In this document: in pieces, positions 48,282 through 56,852 of the stretch
How the letters are laid out: every line of letters begins with the position of its first letter
How positions within the stretch are numbered: the stretch's first letter is position 1
Source: Streptococcus oralis
GTDB lineage: Bacteria > Bacillota > Bacilli > Lactobacillales > Streptococcaceae
Direction: 5' to 3'
Assembly: GCF_001579175.1 (NCBI RefSeq)
Contig: NZ_KQ970762.1
Coordinates: 12,690 to 76,689, forward strand
DNA length: 64,000 bases
Notes under the pieces: generated by a model
What the model saw: the letters and a program-made list of their open reading frames with translations, nothing else
Database searches by the model: none
Told to the model about the DNA's origin: nothing
Made by a program: the position numbers and the translations under genes

Positions 48282-48306
48282 CCCTTCTCTCTCGAGAAAG
48301 GAGAAT
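48282..48306 (-). terminator. Terminator of the carbohydrate-binding lipoprotein gene
   Basis: TCTCCTTTCTC pairs with GAGAAGGGAGA around GAGA, followed by T5 on the minus strand. Confidence 0.82.
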
Positions 48307-48311
48307 TTTGC

Positions 48312-49544
48312 TTATCCTTGTCCGCCAGGGGCTGGACCGTCACCTTGAGGAGCTCCATTCGGCCCACCGCCTCCAGGCATAGAATTGACGATTTCCGTTT
48401 GTTTCTCACCGTTGAGATAGATGTCCCCACCTGTGTAGGTCGCAGTTCCATCAAAGTCAAAACCTGTTTGACTAATCATTTTAATGGTTCCGCCGGTGAC
48501 AGTGATATTCCCATTCGAGTCGATTGGGTCTGTATCTCCTTGACCAACTTCTACAGTCAGGTTCCCGCCATTCATGGTGAAGAAGATTTCACTTTGTTGG
48601 GCATTTTTGTTGGCCGCATTGACTCCATCATCTGTTGAATAGATGCTAATATCCCCTTCGTTGATAGTGATGGATTTCCCTTCAAGTCCTTCTGTCGAAT
48701 TCTTGACGGTGTAGGTCCCACTATCGATGACGAGGTCTCCAGAAGCGTGGATGCCATCATCCCCTGCTGTAACGGTAATCTTGTTGTTAGATAGGTACAT
48801 GGTTCCGACTGAAGTATCTTCATCATTGTCCACCTTGACTCCATCTTCTTTGGCATCGATAGTCATGGTCGTACCAGTGATGTTGAGTTCATCATTGACA
48901 TTGAAGGCATCGCCAACTGCTGTGATGTTATAGGTTCCACCCATGATGTGGAGGGTGTCGTTAGCCTTGATACCATTGTTTTTCCTGCCATCTACATTGA
49001 GAGTTCCTTTCCCGTTTATGGTCAAATCCACCTTAGAAAAGAGAGCTGCGTCTGCTTTTTCGTCGCTGTTAGAGCTTGAGTCAGAGAGACTGTTGGTGGT
49101 TCCCTCTACTAGAGTCAAGTAGACATGGCCAGCTGATGTCGCAGAAATCGCTGCATTGGTATTGGTCATGGTCGCACCTTTTAGGACTAGATGAACATCT
49201 GCAGACTTATCTGCCTCGACCTTGATCTGCACTCCGTCAGACTGACCTGAAATTACATAGGTTCCAGATTTTGTGATGGTCACTGTTGATTCAGAAACTG
49301 TCACCCCATCTCCAGAGACGTTTGCTGATGAGCCAGATAACTCAATCTTAGAAGCTGTGCTTTCATCATAAGAAGTATCATTGTCCTTCTCTGTAAAATA
49401 GGAAGTTTGGTTTGTCTTTGTTGAAGTTGTTGCATTATTTGTCGTTGCCTTGGTATTGGATGTAGTTGCTGACTGGGAACATGCTGCCAACAGCACCATT
49501 GCCGTTAAACTCGTTGCGAGTAGGGTCCATTTCTTTGATTTCAT
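48312..49544 (-). CDS. Carbohydrate-binding-domain lipoprotein (DUF4353-like)
   Basis: 410 aa. Lipoprotein signal MKSKKWTLLATSLTAMVLLAAC (two 11-residue parts), lipobox LAAC, then a Ser/Thr/Asn-rich spacer (25-55) and a parallel beta-helix-like region of repeated short strands, e.g. GVTVSESTVTITKSGTYVIS, TNTNAAISATSAGHVYLTL, GVKVDNDEDTSVGTMYLSNN. It ends in a Gly/Pro-rich tail (GPNGAPQGDGPAPGGQG). Such domains bind sugar polymers or pair with CotH kinases; no CotH gene is beside it. GGAGAGGAAAAAGGT precedes the ATG. Confidence 0.85.
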   Translation of the reverse strand: MKSKKWTLLATSLTAMVLLAACSQSATTSNTKATTNNATTSTKTNQTSYFTEKDNDTSYDESTASKIELSGSSANVSGDGVTVSESTVTITKSGTYVISGQSDGVQIKVEADKSADVHLVLKGATMTNTNAAISATSAGHVYLTLVEGTTNSLSDSSSNSDEKADAALFSKVDLTINGKGTLNVDGRKNNGIKANDTLHIMGGTYNITAVGDAFNVNDELNITGTTMTIDAKEDGVKVDNDEDTSVGTMYLSNNKITVTAGDDGIHASGDLVIDSGTYTVKNSTEGLEGKSITINEGDISIYSTDDGVNAANKNAQQSEIFFTMNGGNLTVEVGQGDTDPIDSNGNITVTGGTIKMISQTGFDFDGTATYTGGDIYLNGEKQTEIVNSMPGGGGPNGAPQGDGPAPGGQG

Positions 49545-49799
49545 ACCTTTTTCCTCTCCTTCGTATGATATAGCTAGACAGTCTACAGAAGATTCCTGAA
49601 ACGAAACTAAAACTTTTCTGAAAGTTTCCTTGAATTCAGTTTCACTCAGTATTCTTTTGAAAGGGCTACCAGAAACAATTTGAGAGTACTAAAATGCATT
49701 TAATAGTTTTTAAAAGCAACATCCCCAAGTGCGATGCCACTCTAATCAAAAAAGCCAAAAAGAAGAAAAATCTATAAGACCAAGATAAAGATTACAAAA
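49545..49799. other. Intergenic region, nothing recognised
   Basis: About 255 bp upstream of the lipoprotein gene. Contains only scattered AT-rich sequence and no clear open frame, repeat or RNA structure. Confidence 0.5.
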
Positions 49800-49820
49800 A
49801 GAACAGCCCCAGCTGTTCTT
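49800..49820 (-). terminator. Acetyltransferase gene terminator
   Basis: AGAACAGC pairs with GCTGTTCT around CCCA, followed by a T-run on both sides. Confidence 0.82.
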
Positions 49821-49821
49821 T

Positions 49822-50385
49822 TTAATTTTCTTTCACTGGGATTTCCTTGATAACTCGCGCAGGATTGCCACCTAGGACAACATTATCTCCGAAGGATTTG
49901 GTAATCACAGATCCAGCTCCAGCAACGACATTATTACCCAGTGTCACCCCAGGAAGGACGATGACGCCACCTCCAGCCCAGAAATTATCTCCAATGATGA
50001 TGGGCTTGCCGTATTCAACCCCTGAATTGCGTTCATCCGGATCCAGTGGATGGAGTGGGGTTAAAAACTGACAGTTGGGGCCAATCATGGCGTTGTTGCC
50101 GATGCGAATCGGACAAACATCCAGCATGGTCAAATTCCAATTAGAATAAAAATTTTCCCCTAGATGAATATTGACTCCATAATCGACCACCAGACGTGGA
50201 TTGACATAGAGATTTTCCCCAGTTGAACCAAACCAAGTCTTGATAATCTCCGCTCCCTTCAAGAGATCTAACTCCTGGTTGAAGGCAAACTGTTTTTGGC
50301 GAGAAGCCTGCGCCAAGGTCCGTAATTCAGGATCCGACGGACGGTAAGGCTCCCCTGCTATCATTTTCTGGTATTCACTGGTCAT
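49822..50385 (-). CDS. Sugar O-acetyltransferase (maltose/galactoside type)
   Basis: 187 aa. An N-terminal Mac domain (SEYQKMIAGEPYRPSDPELR) precedes a left-handed beta-helix with hexapeptide turns (IGNNAMIGPNCQFLTPLHPL, IGDNFWAGGGVIVLPGVTLG, NNVVAGAGSVITKSFGDNVV). Catalytic His in TPLHPLD. NodL/LacA/Maa family, acetyl-CoA-dependent; the sugar acceptor is uncertain. Confidence 0.9.
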   Translation of the reverse strand: MTSEYQKMIAGEPYRPSDPELRTLAQASRQKQFAFNQELDLLKGAEIIKTWFGSTGENLYVNPRLVVDYGVNIHLGENFYSNWNLTMLDVCPIRIGNNAMIGPNCQFLTPLHPLDPDERNSGVEYGKPIIIGDNFWAGGGVIVLPGVTLGNNVVAGAGSVITKSFGDNVVLGGNPARVIKEIPVKEN

Positions 50386-50501
50386 CTTATCACCTCATAC
50401 TCACTTTGGACCCATCATATCAAAAAGCCTTTGAAAGGTCAAGAATAGCCTGCTTTCTAGACTCTCGAAACCATTCCCCATCCCAACTCAAAACAACTTG
50501 C

Positions 50502-50549
50502 TTGACAAAAGCTTAACTTCATGGTTTAATATACCCCATAAGGGTATAT
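50502..50549 (+). promoter_or_regulatory. Promoter and CsoR/CstR-type operator of the rhodanese operon
   Basis: -35 TTGACA (50502-50507), 17-bp spacer, -10 TTTAAT (50525-50530). ATATACCC (50529-50536) and GGGTATAT (50542-50549) form a perfect 8-bp inverted repeat around CATAA and overlap the -10 box. This matches the family's A/T-rich ACCC-GGGT operator, so repression by the CstR-like protein at 53404 is the likely control. Confidence 0.85.
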
Positions 50550-50561
50550 TTGGAGGTGCCT

Positions 50562-50870
50562 ATGTTTCACTTATTATTTACAAAAATTGACAGTATTTCG
50601 ACCAGCGAGTTAGAAGCTAAACTCAGAGAACCGATTCAGCTACTGGATGTTCGGACGCCTACGGAATTCCATAGAGGTCATATCAAAAATGCCAAGAATG
50701 TCCCTCTATCCGAAATCGGCTCTTATGCACCAGCGACAAAAGAAGCGCTTTATGTCATTTGTCATTCTGGTGTGCGAAGCAAACTAGCTGCAAAGAAGCT
50801 AAAGAAAAAAGGCTACGATGTCATCAACGTCCGAGGCGGTATGAGCGCTTGGACAGGCAAGGTCATCTAG
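50562..50870 (+). CDS. Rhodanese-like sulfurtransferase
   Basis: 102 aa, one rhodanese domain. Active-site loop CHSGVRSK with the catalytic Cys in VICHSGV, and the start of the domain IQLLDVRTPTEFHRGHI. Moves sulfane sulfur between thiols. ATG 50562 follows GGAGGTGCC; a longer frame upstream would run through the operator. First gene of an operon with the CoA-disulfide reductase 20 bp later. Confidence 0.9.
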   Translation: MFHLLFTKIDSISTSELEAKLREPIQLLDVRTPTEFHRGHIKNAKNVPLSEIGSYAPATKEALYVICHSGVRSKLAAKKLKKKGYDVINVRGGMSAWTGKVI

Positions 50871-50890
50871 AAGCATAAAGGAGAAATTTA

Positions 50891-52546
50891 ATGAAAATTA
50901 TCATTGTCGGGGGAGTGGCAGGCGGTATGTCAGCAGCAACCCGCCTCAGACGTCTCATGGAAGACGCTGAAATCACTATTTTTGAGAAAGGTCCCTTTGT
51001 TTCCTTTGCAAACTGCGGACTTCCTTACTATGTTTCAGGAGAAATTGCAAATCGTGATAGTTTATTGGTCCAAACTCCTGAAAGTCTCAAGGCACGGTTT
51101 AATCTTGATGTGCGACCATTTCACGAGGTCATCAGCATTTCGCCAGCAGAGCACACTGTGACCGTACGCCATGATGGACAGGAATTCACAGAAAGCTACG
51201 ACAAGTTGATCCTCTCCCCAGGAGCTAAACCATTTGTTCCTACCATTGAAGGTTTGGCAGAAGCTAAGAATGCCTACACGCTTCGCAATGTCCCCGATCT
51301 TGACGAGATTATGGCTGCCTTGGACAATCATCCAAAAGAAGCTGTCGTTATCGGTGCAGGCTTTATCGGGCTTGAAATGGCTGAAAACCTTGCGAAACGT
51401 GGATTGCAAGTTACTATCGTTGAGAAAGCACCCCATGTCTTGCCACCATTAGATCACGAAATGGCGGCCTTTGTCCAAGCAGAATTGCTGGCAAACGGTG
51501 TTCGCGTTATCACTTCTCAGTCTGCGACTCGATTTGAAGACCAAGGAAAAGTCATCGTTCTCGAAAACGGTCAAAAGATCACTTCTGACCTCACCATCCT
51601 TTCTGTCGGTGTTGAACCTGAAAACGGACTGGCCAAAGCTGCGGGGATTGAACTGGGACTTCGTGGTGGAATCCTGGTCGATGAACATTATGAAACCAGT
51701 CAAAAAGATATTTTTGCAGTTGGGGATGCCATCGTCGTCAAGCAAGAGATTACGGGCCAAGACGCTCTCATCTCACTCGCTTCTCCTGCCAATCGTCAAG
51801 GACGCCAAGTGGCGGACGTCATCGCAGGACTTGGTCGTACAAACAAGGGAAGTATCGGCACTGCGATCGTTCGTGCCTTTGATATGACAGCTGCTTCGAC
51901 TGGTCTCAGCGAGCGTATCCTTAGCATGAATCAACTTCCTTACAAGGCACTTCATGTCAGTGGAAAAGACCACGCTGGTTATTATCCTGGCGCTACTGAT
52001 ATGACCTTGAAGCTCCTCTTTGACCCAAACACTGGAAAAATCTATGGTGCCCAAGGAGTTGGGAAGAAAGGTGTTGACAAGCGAATTGATATCCTAGCAA
52101 CTGCTATCAAGGGAAATCTCACCGTCTTTGACTTACCAGAATTGGAGTTCACATATGCGCCACCATTTGGCTCTGCCAAGGATCCCGTCAATATGCTGGG
52201 TTACGCAGCCTTGAACCTTATCGAAGGTCTCAGCGACAATATTCAATGGTACCAGCTCGAAGACGAACTGGCTAAGGGAAAGAAATTCCTAGACGTGCGG
52301 ACCAGTGGCGAATTCCAAAGTGGTCGACTCAAAGTCGACACCATTCATATCCCCCTAAACGAACTACGGGAACGCTTGGATGAACTAGACAAGAACCAAG
52401 CCTACATCGTTAGCTGCCACAGTGGTTTGCGCAGCTATATCGCAGAGCGTATCCTCAAGCAAGCAGGATTTACCGTCCAAAACCTTGACGGCGCTTATTC
52501 ACTATACAAAATGGCTAAGCCAGAAGGAGTAGAATATGCTAACTAA
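50891..52546 (+). CDS. CoA-disulfide reductase with C-terminal rhodanese domain
   Basis: 551 aa. FAD site VGGVAGGMSAATRLRRL, redox Cys in SFANCGLPYY, NAD(P)H site VVIGAGFIGLEMAENL, FAD2 motif DIFAVGDAI, dimerisation domain to about 440, then a rhodanese domain with CHSGLRSY (about 455-545). This CoADR-Rhd architecture reduces CoA disulfide or persulfide/polysulfide. It fits a sulfide/persulfide tolerance role with the two flanking rhodaneses. Confidence 0.93.
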   Translation: MKIIIVGGVAGGMSAATRLRRLMEDAEITIFEKGPFVSFANCGLPYYVSGEIANRDSLLVQTPESLKARFNLDVRPFHEVISISPAEHTVTVRHDGQEFTESYDKLILSPGAKPFVPTIEGLAEAKNAYTLRNVPDLDEIMAALDNHPKEAVVIGAGFIGLEMAENLAKRGLQVTIVEKAPHVLPPLDHEMAAFVQAELLANGVRVITSQSATRFEDQGKVIVLENGQKITSDLTILSVGVEPENGLAKAAGIELGLRGGILVDEHYETSQKDIFAVGDAIVVKQEITGQDALISLASPANRQGRQVADVIAGLGRTNKGSIGTAIVRAFDMTAASTGLSERILSMNQLPYKALHVSGKDHAGYYPGATDMTLKLLFDPNTGKIYGAQGVGKKGVDKRIDILATAIKGNLTVFDLPELEFTYAPPFGSAKDPVNMLGYAALNLIEGLSDNIQWYQLEDELAKGKKFLDVRTSGEFQSGRLKVDTIHIPLNELRERLDELDKNQAYIVSCHSGLRSYIAERILKQAGFTVQNLDGAYSLYKMAKPEGVEYAN

Positions 52547-52832
52547 TATCAGCATGGCTGACTTTTATGAAAAATATCAACATGAAAATCTAGATCTTAT
52601 CGATGTCCGTGAAGTACATGAATTCCAAGCAGGACATGCACCAGGTGCCAAAAATCTTCCGTTAAGTACCTTGGAGCAAGGCTACAAAGAACTCAAACCT
52701 GACCATGAATACCATGTCATCTGTCAAGGTGGAGTGCGTTCTGCCTCTGCCTGTCAATTTCTCAGCACCCAGGGCCTCACCGTTACCAATGTAGAAGGTG
52801 GTATGAATGCTTGGCCCGGTCAAGTAGAATAA
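52536..52832 (+). CDS. Rhodanese-like sulfurtransferase
   Basis: 98 aa. Rhodanese domain with the active loop ICQGGVRSAS and LIDVREVHEFQAGHAPGAK. Overlaps the CoA-disulfide reductase gene by 11 bp with AGAAGGAGTAGAAT as ribosome binding site. Third and last gene of the cst-like operon. Confidence 0.9.
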   Translation: MLTNISMADFYEKYQHENLDLIDVREVHEFQAGHAPGAKNLPLSTLEQGYKELKPDHEYHVICQGGVRSASACQFLSTQGLTVTNVEGGMNAWPGQVE

Positions 52833-52834
52833 GC

Positions 52835-52867
52835 AAAAAACCGATTAAGGAACTTAATCGGTTTTTT
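52835..52867. terminator. Bidirectional terminator after the rhodanese operon
   Basis: AAAAAACCGATTAAG (52835-52849) pairs perfectly with CTTAATCGGTTTTTT (52853-52867) around a 3-nt loop. It serves the rhodanese operon and the convergent ybaK gene. Confidence 0.93.
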
Positions 52868-52872
52868 CGTTT

Positions 52873-53361
52873 TTACAACTCAATGATATGGGGCTCGTAA
52901 CCAATCGCTTCTAAAAAACGAAGCAAATCTACGGTATCCAAAAAGAGGGTTTTCTCGTTGGTATTGGGGTGAAAACTCATCCGTTTTTCCGACATGATTT
53001 CTTTGTCGAAATAAACTTGAATGTCCTTGTCGGTATTATTGAGCAAGCCAAAAGGCGAAACAACTCCTGCGGGCAAGCTCATTTTTTCAAACAAGCTCTC
53101 AGACGAGGTCATCCGAACTCTATTAGCTCCTATTAGTTCTTTCAAGAGGTCCATATCCAGACGCTTTTGATCATCCATGATTAGCAGATAGTAGGCTATT
53201 TTCTTTTTGTTTGTGAGAAACATGGTCTTGGTACGGACACCTTCGATTCCCTCGATAAAACTGTCTGCCTGCTCGGTTGTCAAGGCTGGCTCGTGCTCCA
53301 CGATATCAAAGGGTATATCTAGCCCATTTAGCACCTCTACAACTTTTTCGTATGCTTCCAT
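52873..53361 (-). CDS. YbaK/ProX-type aminoacyl-tRNA deacylase
   Basis: 162 aa, a single YbaK/aa-tRNA editing domain. Starts MEAYEKVVEVLNGLDIPFDI, with the family blocks HEPALTTEQADSFIEGIEGV and SPFGLLNNTDKDIQVYFDKE. Members hydrolyse misacylated Cys- or Ala-tRNA-Pro. It lies 42 bp downstream of cstR on the same strand; a functional link with cysteine or sulfur stress is only suggested by position. Confidence 0.85.
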   Translation of the reverse strand: MEAYEKVVEVLNGLDIPFDIVEHEPALTTEQADSFIEGIEGVRTKTMFLTNKKKIAYYLLIMDDQKRLDMDLLKELIGANRVRMTSSESLFEKMSLPAGVVSPFGLLNNTDKDIQVYFDKEIMSEKRMSFHPNTNEKTLFLDTVDLLRFLEAIGYEPHIIEL

Positions 53362-53403
53362 CTTCTAGCCTCCTTTATCAACTTGATAGTCCCCAAAAGT
53401 GGG

Positions 53404-53661
53404 TTATTTTCGTTTGATTAGGTACTGAACAGCCTTTTCCAAGCGTTCCTTTTGAGCCTCAGGGTCGTCTAGCGGTTGGTTGATGCAAGCAGTGAGATTT
53501 TCGGTAATCATCATCTCAATCACGCGCTCAACACTGGAGCGCACCGCGGTCAACTGGGTAATGATATCTGCGCAGTCACGATCTTCATCGATCATCTTTT
53601 GGATCCCACGCAACTGGCCCTCTGAACGTTTCAGGCGTGTTATATACTTTGAGTTTGTCAT
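53404..53661 (-). CDS. cstR: CsoR/CstR-family persulfide-sensing repressor
   Basis: 85 aa, all-helical CsoR fold: RLKRSEGQLRGIQKMIDEDR DCADI and ENLTACINQPLDDPEAQKER. Cys30 and Cys59 match the persulfide-reactive pair of CstR. The His of copper-sensing CsoR is replaced by Asn (LTACIN), arguing against a copper sensor. ATG 53661 follows AAGGAT. An in-frame GTG at 53679 lies ahead of that site. It should bind the ATATACCC palindrome of the rhodanese operon. Confidence 0.9.
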   Translation of the reverse strand: MTNSKYITRLKRSEGQLRGIQKMIDEDRDCADIITQLTAVRSSVERVIEMMITENLTACINQPLDDPEAQKERLEKAVQYLIKRK

Positions 53662-53688
53662 TGATTTATCCTTGGTCACTTTTTCTTC

Positions 53689-53717
53689 ATTATATCTCGA
53701 ATAAGGTTCTTTGTCAA
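53689..53717 (-). promoter_or_regulatory. cstR promoter
   Basis: Minus strand: TTGACA, 17-bp spacer (AAGAACCTTATTCGAGA), TATAAT, both consensus. No ACCC-GGGT operator is seen here, so cstR itself may not be autoregulated at this site. Coordinates approximate to a few bases. Confidence 0.75.
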
Positions 53718-53794
53718 AATTCTCATCCTATCTGTCTTTATAGGAGACAACCTTTTCTTTGTATTGGCTAGAAAAGATTACTGAACATGAAAAA

Positions 53795-53815
53795 GGAGAA
53801 CTAAAGCTGTTCTCC
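53795..53815 (-). terminator. Terminator downstream of the DUF3592 gene
   Basis: GGAGAAC pairs with GTTCTCC; T-run on the minus strand. Confidence 0.8.
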
Positions 53816-53857
53816 TCGAAGCACGATCAGGAAATCAAGTTTCCGATTAGTTATGCC

Positions 53858-54400
53858 TTATATCTTAGACAAAAAGGCTAGGATTACTATCCCATAGACC
53901 AGAACTAGGGTCAGTCCAAATCCGATACCAAACCACTTGTAAAACTTGTCCATCCCGCTATAGCGTTCGACATAGGCCCTGTTCGGCTTGTCTGGATCGT
54001 ACCAAACCGTCAGCTCCGAATGAAGAGGAAAATGGGTCTGCATCAATCGTTTGAAGGAAACAAAGGAGTTGCTGTAGCGAGTGATCGATGGCGCCAGCAT
54101 TTCTTCTCTTGTATAATCATTTGAAACCTTAGTAGGCCCCCACGGAGTTGTGACCGTTTTGATCATAAAATACTGCAAGGTTTTCTTATAAGTAATCCCA
54201 TCCACCGTGTATTCAACGATAGGTGGATAACCCTCACGAAAACGACTATAGCCAACAACCGTTCCCTCTACAGATGACTGGGCAAGCCGTACCATCTTCC
54301 GATCTCGAAGATAGAGGTAGAGGAAGGTCCCGCATACAAACACAAAAGATAGGAGAGTGACGACTGTCCCAACTATCAAACCAATCATTTCTTTAGTCAT
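53858..54400 (-). CDS. DUF3592-like membrane protein
   Basis: 180 aa. An N-terminal helix (MIGLIVGTVVTLLSFVFVCG), a beta-rich outside domain with TVVGYSRFREGYPPIVEYTV and HSELTVWYDPDKPNRAYVER, and a C-terminal helix (FGLTLVLVYGIVILAFL). The W-Y-D-P-x-x-P pattern is typical of DUF3592. Function unknown. First of the block of small membrane proteins at 53.8-55.6 kb, though nearest the 3' side of the cluster. Confidence 0.75.
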   Translation of the reverse strand: MTKEMIGLIVGTVVTLLSFVFVCGTFLYLYLRDRKMVRLAQSSVEGTVVGYSRFREGYPPIVEYTVDGITYKKTLQYFMIKTVTTPWGPTKVSNDYTREEMLAPSITRYSNSFVSFKRLMQTHFPLHSELTVWYDPDKPNRAYVERYSGMDKFYKWFGIGFGLTLVLVYGIVILAFLSKI

Positions 54401-54469
54401 ATGAACTCCTCCAGTTATTCTATAGAGTGAAAGCCCAAAGAAGGAACTCGTCCAGAATCGACATCGAAT

Positions 54470-55005
54470 CTACTCTTCGGATTTTTCTTTTGACTCTTGT
54501 TCTTTCAAATCTTTCACAGATTTCGATACGATATCTCTCATCTGTTCGTCAGTAAGCCCTGGAATCTGATAATAAGAATTATTGGACTCGCTTTTTGACG
54601 GCCGTGTTTCTGAACTTTCGGTTTTAGAACTTTGTTCAGTCGAAGACGAGGCTTTCGACTCTGAGGAACTGGATTCTTTCGTCTCAGAGGAGCTAGATGA
54701 CTCAGACTCCGAAGACCTAGACTTTTCAGGAGCTTTAAAATCAATCTTAGGTAGCTTGTCTACTTGATTCACCTTTACGTTCGACTGTTTCACAGGTTTA
54801 TAGGATAGTCCGAAAGACAAGAGTAAGGCAATCAAGGTCCCAATACCAGCTAAGGTTCTTTTATTGGCTTCAGCCGAGGGAACCTTTACTCCCTTTGTTC
54901 GGTGTCAGACGAGGTGCTAGATTCTGTAGCTAAAGCCTCTCTCGTCCTTGTGTTATAGTAGACGGATTGCTGGCATCCTTGGCCTATATAAATGATTTTT
55001 CTCAT
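54470..55005 (-). pseudogene. Ser-rich membrane protein gene with a frameshift
   Basis: ATG 55005 gives MRKIIYIGQGCQQSVYYNTR and runs to SSDTEQRE, then a stop. The next frame continues without a start codon (RTKGVKVPSAEANKRTLAGI) into a membrane helix LIALLLSFGLSYKP, a Ser/Glu-rich stretch (EKSRSSESESSSSSETKESS onward) and a helical end (YYQIPGLTDEQMRDIVSKSV KDL). The two halves fit together as one protein of about 178 aa shifted by one base near 54900. The start lies two bases from the stop codon of the upstream gene. A frameshift or a sequencing error are both possible. Confidence 0.75.
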
Positions 55006-55006
55006 C

Positions 55007-55579
55007 TTACATTTCTCCCTCTTTCCCTCGGCTACCGTCCTGTAATGTCTCCATCAGCTCCTTGAACAGTCGTTTGCGCGTTTTCATCCGAAAATCATAG
55101 ACTATATATGTAAGAATACCAATCCCTAACATGTACATAAGTAAAAATTGAAAATCAGAAACAGTCAGATAACGATAGGCTGAAAAAATCGTTATTAAAA
55201 CAAAAATGTAGCCAACTACTGTCAACGCCCTAGATTTTCTCCTAAGTGTTTTGATATTGGCTTTTGTGAGCCGGACTTTTCTAAATCTATCTGTCTTCAT
55301 GTTACGTCGGGTAGATTTGGCAAGGAGAATGGTCCCGAAAATCAAAAACAGAGACATCAAGATAAAGAAAAGCAGATTGAAAGGTGATGAGACATCTCCA
55401 AAGGTTTGGTTGAGCAACTTCGACAGCCGTTGCAAGGAATAGATTGCAATAGGAGCTGCAATGGCTGAATAATTCATGCCTTGTTTTACACTGTAGAATA
55501 CTTGATTCCCCAAATCATAATAGATAAAAGAATTCTCCAGAGGTCCCATACTGATTAAATTTTTTACACTTGTGTCCAT
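55007..55579 (-). CDS. Multipass membrane protein, unknown function
   Basis: 190 aa. Hydrophobic segments near 65-85 (LLFFILMSLFLIFGTILLAK), 118-140 (TVVGYIFVLITIFSAYRYLT) and 145-162 (FLLMYMLGIGILTYIVYDF), with a basic loop (RRNMKTDRFRKVRLTKANIK) between. Upstream partner of the frameshifted Ser-rich gene. No family recognised. Confidence 0.75.
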   Translation of the reverse strand: MDTSVKNLISMGPLENSFIYYDLGNQVFYSVKQGMNYSAIAAPIAIYSLQRLSKLLNQTFGDVSSPFNLLFFILMSLFLIFGTILLAKSTRRNMKTDRFRKVRLTKANIKTLRRKSRALTVVGYIFVLITIFSAYRYLTVSDFQFLLMYMLGIGILTYIVYDFRMKTRKRLFKELMETLQDGSRGKEGEM

Positions 55580-55801
55580 CTATTTCCTGTCTCCTAAACT
55601 CAATACGGATGTTCAAACAGAGTTCTACTTTCTCTTAAAAGCATCGTGACGACGATTGCCAGCAGTCTAGCCGATTTTTGGCATTTGCTTCCTAGAGAAA
55701 GAAAAGTTTATTAGTATTATAGCATGAACCCCCAGAAAAGGGAAAATATCCCCGGCAGATACCTTTGCTAGATCCAAGAAAGGGGTCGTCATTTCATAAA
55801 A
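55580..55801. other. Intergenic region between membrane-protein and VOC genes
   Basis: About 220 bp with no open frame or recognisable element. Confidence 0.45.
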
Positions 55802-55848
55802 AAGCGAACAAGTTCGCATTCTAAAAACAGAATACGAGCTTATCCGCC
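55802..55848 (-). terminator. Long terminator of the VOC gene
   Basis: A 19-bp stem with G-U pairs: GCGAACAAGTTCGCATTCT against AGAATACGAGCTTATCCGC, loop AAAAAC. A T-run follows on the minus strand. Confidence 0.8.
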
Positions 55849-55889
55849 TTTTCCTATGTCTCTAAAATAAATGATATGTTTTCCTCGTC

Positions 55890-56744
55890 TCATCGTGCCA
55901 AGCGAATGCGGGTCACAATCCCATCTGGGTCTACAAGATCCAACTCACTCGAATTTAGCCATTTGATCGGTGCTTCTAGCTCTTGTGCTTGCTGAACGAT
56001 GTCCAAGAGTTCTTCCTTGCTTTCGACCTCAAGGACGTAGTAGGCCAAGCCTGGTAAGCCTTGCTCACGCGGAGCCAGCCCTTTTCCAGCCCATTCGTTG
56101 ACAGCCAGGTGGTGATGGTACTGACCAGCCGCTATCCAACTAGCACTAGGAATGCTAAATTTATCTTCTAGTCCTAAGACCTTTTGATAAAACTGGCTCG
56201 CCGCACGACTATCCTTGACCGATAGATGAATATGCCCCATTCTCGTCCCTTCAGCTAGGACAAAGGGATCCACCTTTTCTCCTAACTCATAGATGTCCTG
56301 TGCCGCAAGGGCTTCGGTCACACCGATAATGCGACCATCTTCTCGAATATCCCATGAAGACACTGGCTTATCACGGTAGAGTTCAATGCCATTCCCTTCC
56401 AAATCCTCTAGATAAATCGCCTCGCTGTATCCATGATCTGCACCCCCAACCAGAGGGATCCGCAAGTCACTTAGGTGTTTCAAGACATCTGCCAAGGCTT
56501 TTCGTGTTGGCAATAAAATCGCTAGATGGTAGAGTCCATAATGATCCCTTACTTCCCCAGCTTTTTCTGCCTGAATCAAGTGGACCAAGGCTTTTTTACC
56601 AAGTCTCAAAATCGCTTCCGTCTCCGTTTGCGATAAAATCTCCAAGCCAATAATCTGGTGATAAAAAGCCGTTTGACTCGTCAAATCCTTGACATTTAAA
56701 ACCACCTCTGCTAGGTAAATATGGCTTTGGTAAGCATAAGTCAT
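55890..56744 (-). CDS. VOC-family dioxygenase/glyoxalase-like protein (CatE-like)
   Basis: 284 aa, two vicinal-oxygen-chelate domains. The first covers about 1-130 (YLAEVVLNVKDLTSQTAFYH and YGLYHLAILLPTRKALADVL), the second about 165-284 (MGHIHLSVKDSRAASQFYQK VLGLEDK). Metal-ligand candidates are His66-region, Glu in GIELYRD and His in MGHIHL. Resembles catechol-2,3-dioxygenase-type CatE of Bacillus; substrate unknown. Confidence 0.82.
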   Translation of the reverse strand: MTYAYQSHIYLAEVVLNVKDLTSQTAFYHQIIGLEILSQTETEAILRLGKKALVHLIQAEKAGEVRDHYGLYHLAILLPTRKALADVLKHLSDLRIPLVGGADHGYSEAIYLEDLEGNGIELYRDKPVSSWDIREDGRIIGVTEALAAQDIYELGEKVDPFVLAEGTRMGHIHLSVKDSRAASQFYQKVLGLEDKFSIPSASWIAAGQYHHHLAVNEWAGKGLAPREQGLPGLAYYVLEVESKEELLDIVQQAQELEAPIKWLNSSELDLVDPDGIVTRIRLAR

Positions 56745-56827
56745 CGGGGTGTCTCCTTTTTGTTGTAACTTTTTAGATTACATCAATTATACACTATTGA
56801 GATAAAATGTCAACGAAGACAACTCAA

Positions 56828-56848
56828 AAGAGCTGGAAACCAGCTCTT
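56828..56848 (-). terminator. galM terminator
   Basis: AAGAGCTGG (56828-56836) pairs with CCAGCTCTT (56840-56848), with T-runs on both strands. Confidence 0.85.
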
Positions 56849-56852
56849 CTTT

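Noticed and set aside
53404-53661. Copper repressor CsoR
   Set aside because: The copper-binding His is replaced by Asn and the neighbours are sulfur-transfer genes, not copper exporters.
54582-54767. Plus-strand Ser/Asp/Glu-rich frame
   Set aside because: Mirror of the serine-repeat region on the minus strand; not an independent gene.
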